A stretch of DNA of 36,672 bases from an uncultured Lachnospiraceae bacterium (GTDB taxonomy: Bacteria > Bacillota > Clostridia > Lachnospirales > Lachnospiraceae): contig CANSTU010000031.1 of the NCBI GenBank assembly GCA_947650005.1, positions 1 through 36,672 on the forward strand, given 5' to 3'. This document shows positions 8,460 through 15,983 of the stretch, one piece after another; position 1 is the stretch's first letter, and every line of letters begins with the position of its first letter. Under the pieces are notes generated by a model, which saw only the letters and a program-made list of their open reading frames with translations, was not told where the DNA came from and searched no databases. The position numbers and the translations under genes were made by a program.

Positions 8460-10142
8460 ATGCAGGAAAAGGCATGGTGGAAGGAGAGCGTGGTATACCA
8501 GGTTTATCCCAGAAGCTTTTGCGACAGCAACGGGGACGGAATCGGCGATCTGAACGGTATTACCTCAAAGCTGGATTATCTGAAGGAATTGGGCGTGGAT
8601 GTGATCTGGCTTTCCCCAGTTTACAAATCCCCCAATGACGATAACGGTTACGATATCAGCGACTATCAGGCCATTATGGAAGACTTCGGCACCATGGAGG
8701 ATTTCGACAGGATGCTGGAGGAAATGCATAAACGGGAAATCCGTCTGGTGATGGATTTGGTGGTAAACCACACCTCCGACGAGCATCCCTGGTTCGTAGA
8801 AAGCCGGAAGGGGAAGGATAATCCTTATCGGGACTATTATATCTGGAAGGATCCCGTGGACGGGCATGCGCCCAATAACTGGGGTTCCTGTTTCAGCGGC
8901 CCGGCTTGGCAGTGGGATGAGGAAACGGGACAATACTATCTGCATCTGTTTTCTGTGAAACAGCCGGATTTGAACTGGGAGAACGAGAAGGTGCGGGATG
9001 AAGTGTTCCGCATGATGAACTGGTGGCTGGACAAGGGCGTGGATGGATTCCGTATGGACGTGATCAGCCTGATTTCCAAGGATCCTTCCTATGCGGACGG
9101 GGAAGCGGGACTGAACGGCTATTCTAGCTTTAATGTGTGCGCCAATGGCCCTCGGGTGCACGAATACCTGCAGGAGATGAGGCGCCGGGTGCTGGACGGA
9201 AGGAATACGATCACCGTGGGAGAATGTTCCGGCGTTACGCTTCAGGAGGCGTTGAAATACGCATCCTTGGACGGAAAAGAACTCAACATGGTATTCCAAT
9301 TCGAACACATGAACCTGGATGCGGACGGGGACAATAAATGGACGGACAAGAAATGCCGTTTGTCGGAGCTGAAGGAAGTGCTTTCCAACTGGCAGAACGG
9401 CCTGGATGGAAAGGCCTGGAACAGCCTGTTCTGGTGTAATCACGATCAGCCCAGGATCGTATCCCGGCTGGGGAACGACGGGCCGGAATACAGGGAGCGT
9501 TCTGCGAAGATGCTGGCCGTATGTCTGCACATGATGCAGGGGACGCCCTATGTATACCAGGGAGAGGAACTGGGTATGACCAATGTTCCCTTCCCCGGCG
9601 TGGAGGATTTCCGCGATCTGGACAGCATCAACGCCTATCATGAGCTGACGGAAAAGGGAATTTTCACAAAAGAAGAAATGCTGAACTTCATGCGTTATAA
9701 GTCCAGGGACAATGCTCGCACGCCCATGCAGTGGGACGATTCCGCCAATGCCGGTTTTACTGCGGGGACGCCTTGGATCATGACCAATCCCAACTATAAG
9801 GAGATCAACGCGGCGGAGCAGATGAAGCGTCCGGATTCGGTCTTCCATTTCTATCAGAAACTGATCGCGCTGCGTAAGGAAAAGGAAATCATCGTATACG
9901 GCGATTATAAACTGCTGGAGCCGGATTCGGAAAGCGTATATGTATACGAAAGGACGCTGGACGGGGAGCATCTTCTTACAGCCTGCAATTTCACGGATCA
10001 GGAACAGGAAGTCCGCCTGCCGGAGGAAATGGCCGGCCAGAAAGCGCAGCTTTTGGTCGGAAACTGTGAAGGCGCTAAATGGGGCGGCACGCTGAAGCTG
10101 CAGCCTTATGAAGCGGTGGTCTGGAACTGGAAAGAGGGCTGA
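8460..10142 (+). CDS. malL: GH13 alpha-glucosidase (oligo-1,6-glucosidase type)
   Basis: This 560-residue cytoplasmic-type protein has no signal peptide. It carries the GH13_31 signatures: VVYQVYPRSFCDSNGDGIGDL at the start, DLVVNHTSDEH near 99, nucleophile D200 in GFRMDVI, acid/base E255 in TVGECSG, and the CNHDQPR block. A valine directly after the nucleophile is usual in enzymes cutting alpha-1,6 bonds (isomaltase type), while maltases tend to have threonine or alanine there, so alpha-1,6 preference is inferred. It starts 18 bases after glgD and probably trims branched stubs from glycogen or imported isomalto-oligosaccharides. Trehalose-6-phosphate hydrolase and dextran glucosidase are relatives that cannot be fully excluded. 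Confidence 0.9.
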   Translation: MQEKAWWKESVVYQVYPRSFCDSNGDGIGDLNGITSKLDYLKELGVDVIWLSPVYKSPNDDNGYDISDYQAIMEDFGTMEDFDRMLEEMHKREIRLVMDLVVNHTSDEHPWFVESRKGKDNPYRDYYIWKDPVDGHAPNNWGSCFSGPAWQWDEETGQYYLHLFSVKQPDLNWENEKVRDEVFRMMNWWLDKGVDGFRMDVISLISKDPSYADGEAGLNGYSSFNVCANGPRVHEYLQEMRRRVLDGRNTITVGECSGVTLQEALKYASLDGKELNMVFQFEHMNLDADGDNKWTDKKCRLSELKEVLSNWQNGLDGKAWNSLFWCNHDQPRIVSRLGNDGPEYRERSAKMLAVCLHMMQGTPYVYQGEELGMTNVPFPGVEDFRDLDSINAYHELTEKGIFTKEEMLNFMRYKSRDNARTPMQWDDSANAGFTAGTPWIMTNPNYKEINAAEQMKRPDSVFHFYQKLIALRKEKEIIVYGDYKLLEPDSESVYVYERTLDGEHLLTACNFTDQEQEVRLPEEMAGQKAQLLVGNCEGAKWGGTLKLQPYEAVVWNWKEG

Positions 10143-10170
10143 GGCGCACCGCGGGCGTTCTCGTTTGGAT

Positions 10171-11238
10171 TTAGTCCGCCCGTTTTAGCGGTGTAAAGAG
10201 GGCGGCAATCAGGGCGGCTAGGGCCCCGGTAAGCTTGGCGGCAATGAGCGCCCCGGTCATTTCCGGGGCTGCTCCGGCCGTAAAAGCGATATGGGCTCCC
10301 ATGAGGGAAGCGGCGCTCACCAGATAAGAACAGACTGCCACCTTTCCCCGCCTGTCGGTATCCCGCAGCATGGTTAGGGCAGGAATGACGCTGACTGTGC
10401 CGATGAGGAGCGCTGTAACCGCAATATCGTCTAAGCCGATCCGGCGGCCCAGGGCGTGCAGGGGTTTATGCAGAATCCTCTGAAGGAGCAGGGAGACGGG
10501 CAGGCTTCCCAGCATTACGATGCAGATGGAGGAGACGGTTTCCATGGCCTGTGCCAGCGGGGTAAGCCAGCCGGTTTGCAGGCCCAGCATGTGGCAGACG
10601 GCGCCGCAGATCAGCCCGAAGGTGATCAAAACCCGAAGCAGGCTGACGAAGAGCCGGAATAGGCGCAGCATCCATTCCGGAAGTTTCCAAAGCCCTAAAA
10701 TCAAAAGAAGAGCGCAGAAAAATAGGGGAAGAAGCTGAAAAAGAAGGGCGGGCAGGGAAATGCCGCTCAGAAGGCCGCCGACCAGGAAACCCACAGGCAT
10801 GGCCGCCATGCCCACGATCATTCCCAAGAGAAAACAGACGCTGTCCTCTTCACGGATGACCCGCATGCCGACGGGCAGGGTAAAGAGCAGGGTGCACCCG
10901 AAAACGGCCGACAACACAATGCCGGAATAACGCCCCCAGGCCGGATCGTCTGCGAGCTGCATGGCCAGGGGATAGCCGCCCATATCTATGGGAAAAAGGG
11001 CGGCGGAGATGGACGGGTCGATCCCTACTAACCGCAGCGCCGGAGAGAGCAGCGCGCCCAGAAGCCGGGAAAGGATTGGGGTAAGGCAGATGATGCCGGC
11101 CATGGACAGGGCGGTCTGCCCTAGAAGGAGAAAACCTTCCTCAAATTTTTCCCCATAGCCCAGCCGATTGCGGCATATGTAATCGATGCCGCCCAGAACG
11201 GCGCCAGCGGCGAAAACGGCCATAATGATCTGATTCAT
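10171..11238 (-). CDS. eutH: EutH-like ethanolamine transporter family protein
   Basis: The 355-residue protein is almost entirely hydrophobic, with roughly ten membrane segments. It matches the EutH family, with the characteristic DPSISAALFPIDMGGYPLAMQL stretch near residue 80 and a C-terminal AAKLTGALAA block. EutH proteins are thought to move ethanolamine across the membrane. The start is set by GGAGG 8 bases upstream of the ATG at 11238. No other ethanolamine gene (lyase, microcompartment shell, regulator) is in the window, so this is an orphan copy whose substrate may differ. It follows the oxidase-fold gene on the same strand by about 100 bases. It converges with the alpha-glucosidase gene. 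Confidence 0.85.
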   Translation of the reverse strand: MNQIIMAVFAAGAVLGGIDYICRNRLGYGEKFEEGFLLLGQTALSMAGIICLTPILSRLLGALLSPALRLVGIDPSISAALFPIDMGGYPLAMQLADDPAWGRYSGIVLSAVFGCTLLFTLPVGMRVIREEDSVCFLLGMIVGMAAMPVGFLVGGLLSGISLPALLFQLLPLFFCALLLILGLWKLPEWMLRLFRLFVSLLRVLITFGLICGAVCHMLGLQTGWLTPLAQAMETVSSICIVMLGSLPVSLLLQRILHKPLHALGRRIGLDDIAVTALLIGTVSVIPALTMLRDTDRRGKVAVCSYLVSAASLMGAHIAFTAGAAPEMTGALIAAKLTGALAALIAALFTPLKRAD

Positions 11239-11336
11239 GACGATACCTCCGCATATCTCAGGACGTACCTGCAATTCTGTCGTTAAGAAAAGGGTTGGAT
11301 CGAAATACTAAATTTCTGCCCCTATCCGTGACGTTG

Positions 11337-11783
11337 CTAAATGACCTGAACCGTATCCGGTAAATCCTTCAGGTCAAATCCCACCGTTTTGAAATCGCAG
11401 TAATGCCTGCCTTTTATTGCCGTGAACTTTAATACGCAGTAATCGGGATCGTTTACCCCAAGCTTGTAATAGATGGTATCCCCGGTCTGCCATATTTCTT
11501 TTTTCGTTTCTGCATCCTGCATCACTTCCATGGTTCCCGTCAGCATAAGCCCTTCGTAACGAAAACGTCCTCTGTTGTAAAAATAAATGCTCGCTTTCGG
11601 ATTTTGCATGAACTGCTGCGCGCGCAGGGAAGACGTATTGGTGCTGAAATAAAAACAATCCCCCTCTATTTTTCGAGGAGAATACATGGCTTTGAGATTC
11701 GGAAAACCGTCTTCGTCCACGGATGCAAGAAAGGCTGTTTTCTGTTTTTGAATAAATGTTATCATGTGTTCCCTGGTTATCAT
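11337..11783 (-). CDS. Pyridoxamine 5'-phosphate oxidase-family (split-barrel flavin) protein
   Basis: This 148-residue protein has the small split beta-barrel fold of FMN-binding PNPOx-like proteins: FLASVDEDGFPNLKAM near the N-terminus, then FYFSTNTSSLRAQQF, NPKASIYFYN and GTMEVMQD. Such proteins bind FMN, F420 or haem and many have no assigned reaction; this one is too short for a true vitamin B6 oxidase. I chose the ATG at 11783, which has GGAGGG 7 bases upstream, and not earlier in-frame starts. It precedes the EutH-like gene on the same strand. Confidence 0.82.
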   Translation of the reverse strand: MITREHMITFIQKQKTAFLASVDEDGFPNLKAMYSPRKIEGDCFYFSTNTSSLRAQQFMQNPKASIYFYNRGRFRYEGLMLTGTMEVMQDAETKKEIWQTGDTIYYKLGVNDPDYCVLKFTAIKGRHYCDFKTVGFDLKDLPDTVQVI

Positions 11784-11980
11784 TGGAAATGCCCTCCATT
11801 TCTTTCTTGGATTTGCGTACAAGGGGTATGATAAGCGCAAGACTAAACCTGTTTGGCTCCATGTGCCTCCTCGTTCGCCTGCTGCCCGTATGCATTGTGC
11901 CGGAATTGTTTGTAAAATATTCCTATATAGTACTAAATGGAGTATATCATATTGAATTTGATAAGGCAATGCGGTTTCAT

Positions 11981-12009
11981 GCATAGTTTCCGTATTTTTA
12001 CACATACTT
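11981..12009 (+). promoter_or_regulatory. Sigma-G-like forespore promoter before spoVAC
   Basis: GCATA (11981-11985) is followed after 17 bases by CATACTT (12003-12009). This is close to the forespore sigma-G pattern (GHATR, about 18 bases, CATNNTA), with one mismatch at the last base. It sits about 40 bases before the spoVAC start, which fits the known forespore expression of spoVA genes. Confidence 0.45.
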
Positions 12010-12046
12010 CTGCCATGACAGGTAAATGGAAAGGGATGGACGGTCA

Positions 12047-12505
12047 ATGATGGATGAGAAAAGCAAAAAGGAATATCAGGAATATGTGAAGCAGGTTACG
12101 CCGACCCATAATCTGTGGCTCCAGATGGCAAAGGCCTTTGTCGTCGGAGGGATCATCTGCGTGGCAGGACAGGCGGTTTTGAATACGTGTAAAGACATGG
12201 GGATGGATCAGGAAGCGGCTGGAAGCTGGAGCGCAATTCTGCTGGTGCTGGGAAGCGTGATTCTCACAGGGTTCAATATCTACCCGTCCATTGTCAAGTG
12301 GGGCGGAGCCGGGGCATTGGTGCCTATAACGGGCTTTGCCAATTCCGTGGCGGCCCCGGCCATTGAATTCAAAAAGGAAGGCCAGGTCTTCGGCGTGGGC
12401 TGCAAGATCTTTACCATTGCGGGACCGGTGATCCTGTATGGGATTTTTACCAGTTGGGCGTTGGGTTTGATTTATTGGATTGGGAAGATGGCTGGGATTT
12501 TTTAA
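12047..12505 (+). CDS. spoVAC: Stage V sporulation protein AC
   Basis: SpoVAC is an inner-membrane protein of the forespore involved in moving dipicolinic acid and sensing membrane tension at germination. The 152-residue protein shows the family pattern: a charged N-terminus, a helix AFVVGGIICVAGQAVL, then GAGALVPITGFANSVAAPAIEFKKEG in two conserved blocks and a final hydrophobic helix. It begins at the ATG at 12047 (a second ATG follows directly). Unlike the usual spoVAC-spoVAD-spoVAE cluster, it stands alone and is closed by a strong terminator. A solitary copy suggests a paralogue of a main spoVA operon elsewhere. Confidence 0.92.
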   Translation: MMDEKSKKEYQEYVKQVTPTHNLWLQMAKAFVVGGIICVAGQAVLNTCKDMGMDQEAAGSWSAILLVLGSVILTGFNIYPSIVKWGGAGALVPITGFANSVAAPAIEFKKEGQVFGVGCKIFTIAGPVILYGIFTSWALGLIYWIGKMAGIF

Positions 12506-12534
12506 AGCGGATGAAAGAAGCGGAAGAGTAATAC

Positions 12535-12570
12535 GCAGGCCAATGAACTTGAGGGTTCATTGGCCTGCTT
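12535..12570 (+). terminator. Terminator after spoVAC
   Basis: A perfect 14-bp stem, GCAGGCCAATGAAC (12535-12548) with GTTCATTGGCCTGC (12555-12568), is closed by a six-base loop and followed by TTTCC. The T-run is short, but the stem is strong and lies directly behind the gene. Confidence 0.75.
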
Positions 12571-12637
12571 TCCATTTCCGGGCCTCTCCTTATGCGGGCG
12601 GCGTCCTGCCAGAGGCGAAAAGAGCAAGGGGAACGGA

Positions 12638-13786
12638 TCAGTCCTCATACCTGGCCTGGGAACAGATGAGGGAACCGCTCCGGGGATCCCTGGAAAACCG
12701 TTTCAGGAACGGCCAGGCGAGGTCGAGCATATTGACGGGCTCGAAATGGGGGAGGCCTTCTATGAAGACGTAACGCACGCTGTCGATCCCTTCCTGATCG
12801 GTATAGTCCAGGCAGAAATGCTTCTGGCCCGCCCATTCCCAGGTTTTGGAACGCTGGGCGCGCATGCCGATCCTCTGTTCCGCATCGGTCCCGTGGCTGA
12901 GCACATATTCCTTGTTTTCCTCAGGAGAGAAGAAGGGGATATGGTTGATGCGGAAGAAATGGTTGACCCATTCCATTTTGCCTTCGGCGCTAAGGAGCTT
13001 GGCGATGAAGTCGGGCACGGGATTGTCGATGGGATTGCTGTTATAAAAAGGCGTATGGTTTCCCTTATCGGACAGACAGCCTACGGCGATAAAGGGCATT
13101 TTGTATTTTATTGCATTTTCAATTTCATTTTCATCCTTTTCCAGGTTAAAAGGGACGCCAGCGCCGATGAGCATGCCGGCGAAAATCTCCGGATGGCGTA
13201 AGGCGGCCCGGACGGAGCGGTCGCTTCCCGCGGAATATCCGGTTAAGTAAACCTTAGATTGATCCACGGGATAGTTCTGGACGAGATAGCGATAGAAGGT
13301 CATGATGGGCGGCGTGTCGTGATCCTCCGGCATGGCGAGGATGAATTCCTCCTGGGCGGCCTTGCGGGCGTATCCGGTGGATTCCGCGAGAAAGACGGGC
13401 TCTCCGTCGAATTCTCCGGCCCCGCCCCCATGAAGGCCAAAGACGAGGGGGTATTTCCTGCCCGCATTTTCCGGCAGGGATGCGGAGAGGGGAGTGAAAA
13501 TCGTCCAGTAGTTCCAGGGCTGCGGGCCTCCCAGAATCCGTTCCTTGCGTAAGCCCTTCTTTTCCCAATATGTAATTACGGAAGGCGCCAAGGGGTCTTC
13601 GCTTAAAAAGAAGGGTTCCATGCCGTCTATAGTATGTTGTCCATATTCGCTGCATAGAAGCTTGTCCACGTCAAAATCCTTGTTTCCGGAGCGGATCAGG
13701 TTTTCCCGAAGGGAAATCGGCTGTTGCGACGGATCCTTAGGCTGAAGCAGCCTGTCCCAACGTTCATCATAGGATATCTGTGCCAT
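12638..13786 (-). CDS. Alpha/beta-hydrolase, esterase/feruloyl-esterase-like
   Basis: The 382-residue protein carries an alpha/beta-hydrolase domain in its C-terminal two thirds. It has PLVFGLHGGGAGEFDG (oxyanion region), the nucleophile elbow GYSAGS in KVYLTGYSAGSDRS, and a late LPHFEP that likely supplies the histidine. The HGGG-type motif with GYSAGS resembles PHB-depolymerase/feruloyl-esterase-like hydrolases; the substrate is unknown. No signal peptide is seen, so it is probably cytoplasmic. The ATG at 13786 has GAGGTAG upstream, and that purine tract is the tail of a minus-strand double-hairpin element. Downstream it converges on spoVAC. Confidence 0.75.
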   Translation of the reverse strand: MAQISYDERWDRLLQPKDPSQQPISLRENLIRSGNKDFDVDKLLCSEYGQHTIDGMEPFFLSEDPLAPSVITYWEKKGLRKERILGGPQPWNYWTIFTPLSASLPENAGRKYPLVFGLHGGGAGEFDGEPVFLAESTGYARKAAQEEFILAMPEDHDTPPIMTFYRYLVQNYPVDQSKVYLTGYSAGSDRSVRAALRHPEIFAGMLIGAGVPFNLEKDENEIENAIKYKMPFIAVGCLSDKGNHTPFYNSNPIDNPVPDFIAKLLSAEGKMEWVNHFFRINHIPFFSPEENKEYVLSHGTDAEQRIGMRAQRSKTWEWAGQKHFCLDYTDQEGIDSVRYVFIEGLPHFEPVNMLDLAWPFLKRFSRDPRSGSLICSQARYED

Positions 13787-13852
13787 TTCTACCTCACATT
13801 CTGCCGCTTTTTGGCGGTCTTTCAAATCTTGGGCGAAAAAACCGGTTTTCGC
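13787..13852 (-). repeat. Double-hairpin element before the hydrolase gene
   Basis: Read on the minus strand: stem 1 GCGAAAA with TTTTCGC (plus positions 13846-13852 and 13833-13839), a linker containing AAGATTTGAAAGA, stem 2 CCGC with GCGG (13804-13817) around CAAAAA, then a tail with GTGAGG just before the ATG. Stem 1 differs in sequence from the common TTGAAA type, but the linker is conserved. Confidence 0.6.
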
Positions 13853-14189
13853 TCTTTTTCCTACTACAATATTTTTATGGTCTATACTCCTTACAGCCAA
13901 TAAGGAATGATCCATCTTGTTGTTTCAGCTGTTTCGGGAAGGAGCGTGGCACTAGGCCTTTCCCTTCCTCAATTATTTTGCCTGTCCTTCCTATGGAATG
14001 CGGCTTCTGTTACAGAAAAAATGGATATTATAAAACAAAAAACTATAAAATATTGCTTCATATTGAAAAATAATTGGGCAAAAAAATGCATTAATTTTTG
14101 CTTTGCTATGAAGATATATTTTAAGTTAACATAAATATGTGGAAAAAGTCAATAAACAAAAAGAAATAAATCGAATTTTGTCGGAATAC
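13853..14189. other. AT-rich divergent intergenic region
   Basis: No gene is visible here. The right half is strongly AT-rich and leads into the promoter of the peptide-type ABC operon; the left half must contain the minus-strand promoter of the hydrolase gene, but I could not pick a convincing one. Confidence 0.4.
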
Positions 14190-14218
14190 TTGACAAAAAA
14201 ATGGGAAAGAGGTATAAA
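14190..14218 (+). promoter_or_regulatory. Sigma-A promoter of peptide-type ABC operon
   Basis: TTGACA (14190-14195), a 17-base spacer and TATAAA (14213-14218) form a near-perfect housekeeping promoter, about 60 bases before the binding-protein gene. Confidence 0.85.
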
Positions 14219-14244
14219 GAAAGTAAGGCAAACGTATGCATAAA

Positions 14245-14263
14245 TTAACATGTAAAATGTTAA
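14245..14263. promoter_or_regulatory. Inverted repeat in ABC operon leader, possible operator
   Basis: TTAACAT (14245-14251) and ATGTTAA (14257-14263) form a perfect 7-base inverted repeat around GTAAA, between the predicted transcription start and the ribosome site. A repressor here would block elongation or initiation. As RNA it would be a weak AU-rich hairpin next to AGGAGGAGG. The LacI-type regulator at 21354 is a candidate ligand, by position only. Confidence 0.5.
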
Positions 14264-14279
14264 AGTGAGGAGGAGGAAG

Positions 14280-15908
14280 ATGAAACGAAGAGTTATTTGT
14301 TGCCTTATGAGTGCTGTGATGCTTCTTATGGCGCTGACCGGGTGCGGTGGGAAAACGGAAAATGCGAATGGGGAGAACGCGCAAGTGGAAGGATCCGAAG
14401 CCAGCCCTGAGGCTGGTGCGCAGGAAGAGGCGGCGTCTGGAAAGACAAACCTCAGGATTGCGGTGAATATGGATGCGCCTGGTTTCTGCCCGTACACGTC
14501 CGGCTATAATGTTTCCTCTGCGATCGTCGTTCGCAATGTCTATGAAACCCTGATCAATATGGATGCGGATGGCAATTTATATCCTGGTTTGGCGACGGAA
14601 TGGGAATGGGGAGAGGGAAACATGTCCGTGATCCTGACCCTTCGGGAGGGCGTGAAATTTTCCAACGGTGAGGACTTCAACGCGGACTCCGTCATTTATT
14701 CCCTGAAGGATTACAGAGGAAAAACAGCTGTGGGAGGCGAAGGGGAATCCCTGTATGATTTTGACAATATGAAGAAGCTTGACGACTTCAAGGTGGAGAT
14801 CCCGTTAAAGAGGGCGGGATCGGACGCGCTGATCACCCTGGCGGATCAGATGTACTGTATCTGCAGCAAGCAGGCGGCGGAGGAATTCGGCGCCGATTAT
14901 CCCAACAACCCCGTGGGAACCGGCCCTTATAAGTTCGTTTCCTTTACATCAGGCGTGGGGGCTAAAATGGAGGCAAACGAGGACTATTGGGGAGGCGCGC
15001 CCGTCATTAAAGAAGTGGAAACAGTGCTGATCAGTGAAGGATCCCAGGCTGAAATCGAGCTGGAGAGCGGCAATATCGACCTGGTCACCAGTCCGGAGAA
15101 TATCGAAGTGGATCGGATTAAGAACGGGGAAGTATCCGGCCTGAAGGTGCTGACGCTGCCCTCTGCCCTGGTTAAGAATGTATGGTTCAATTTCAGACAA
15201 GAGGCCATACAGGATGTGAACGTGAGGAAGGCCATCTGCTGCGCCATCGATAAGGAAGCCATTGTGGATGTGGCATACGGAGGTTCCGCAACCGTGGCTA
15301 ACCAGAAGATCGCAAACAATAACGGGGCATACGATCCTGCTTGGGATGAAAATCCCATGTATCCTTACGATGTCGAAAAGGCAAAGGAATATTTGGCACA
15401 GTCCGCCTATCCAGAAGGCCTGAAGCTGACCATTTATTCCGATACCACGCCCTCCGAGGTACGCATCATGGAGTGCGTAAAGAACGATTTGGAGCAGATC
15501 GGCATTGAACTCGAAATTTTCGCTCTGGACAGCAACGTGGCGGTGCCCGCGCTGATCGCAGGGGAAGAAGACGACTTATACGTGGCCATTGGCTGTACTT
15601 CCATCGGATATGCGCCGGGGTATCTGAAGAACGCGAGCCCGGACATGACGCCCAACTGGGGAAAGTGGGATCTGATGGAATGCGATGCCGAAATCAATGA
15701 GCTGTATGAAAAGGCCCTTGCCACAACGGATACGGAAGAATGTAATCAGCTCGTAAAGGAAGCCATTAAGCTGGAGCTGGAAAACGCGATGGCCGTTCCG
15801 ATCTGTTACCCTGTGGGCCATATGACCTGCAGCGACAAACTGGAGGGCATCATCATTGACGGCGGTAATTCGGTTTATTTCCTGAAGGACGCATATTTTA
15901 CGGAATAA
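14280..15908 (+). CDS. ABC transporter substrate-binding lipoprotein, family 5 (peptide/nickel type)
   Basis: The 542-residue protein is the extracellular receptor of a Dpp/Opp-type importer. A lipoprotein signal peptide ends in LMALTGC, with lipidated cysteine C22, followed by a flexible Glu/Ala/Gly-rich spacer to about residue 55. The SBP_bac_5 domain follows, with NVYETLINMDADGNLYPGLATEWEW and the NPVGTGPYKF block typical of the family. I chose the ATG at 14280, 5 bases after AGGAGGAGG, and not the GTG at 14265. It is the first gene of an operon with its own strong promoter. A peptide substrate is the default, but family 5 proteins also bind oligosaccharides, opines, haem and nickel. Confidence 0.92.
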   Translation: MKRRVICCLMSAVMLLMALTGCGGKTENANGENAQVEGSEASPEAGAQEEAASGKTNLRIAVNMDAPGFCPYTSGYNVSSAIVVRNVYETLINMDADGNLYPGLATEWEWGEGNMSVILTLREGVKFSNGEDFNADSVIYSLKDYRGKTAVGGEGESLYDFDNMKKLDDFKVEIPLKRAGSDALITLADQMYCICSKQAAEEFGADYPNNPVGTGPYKFVSFTSGVGAKMEANEDYWGGAPVIKEVETVLISEGSQAEIELESGNIDLVTSPENIEVDRIKNGEVSGLKVLTLPSALVKNVWFNFRQEAIQDVNVRKAICCAIDKEAIVDVAYGGSATVANQKIANNNGAYDPAWDENPMYPYDVEKAKEYLAQSAYPEGLKLTIYSDTTPSEVRIMECVKNDLEQIGIELEIFALDSNVAVPALIAGEEDDLYVAIGCTSIGYAPGYLKNASPDMTPNWGKWDLMECDAEINELYEKALATTDTEECNQLVKEAIKLELENAMAVPICYPVGHMTCSDKLEGIIIDGGNSVYFLKDAYFTE

Positions 15909-15919
15909 GGGGGACTGGC

Positions 15920-15957
15920 ACGTCTAAGGGGCCGGCATGCACCGGCCCCTTAGACGT
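15920..15957 (+). other. Long perfect intercistronic hairpin
   Basis: A 16-bp perfect stem (15920-15935 with 15942-15957; arm core CTAAGGGGCCGG) closes a six-base CATGCA loop between the binding-protein and first permease genes. No T-run follows, so it is not an ordinary terminator. It fits a structure protecting the 3' end of the upstream message, letting more receptor than permease be made. Confidence 0.7.
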
Positions 15958-15983
15958 ATCAGGGACGTGGCAGGGAGGATTGA

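Noticed and set aside
8565-9971. A 468-codon open frame on the minus strand opposite the alpha-glucosidase
   Set aside because: It mirrors a strongly conserved plus-strand gene, has no recognisable domain and no ribosome site. It arises from the codon bias of the real gene. The same holds for the long minus-strand frames at 2440-3498, 4676-5623 and 30253-31302.
11253-11270. Double-hairpin element before the EutH-like gene
   Set aside because: CAGG-TACGT-CCTG with an AGATATGCGGAGG tail looks like a second stem on the minus strand, but the stem is only 4 bp and no first stem is evident.
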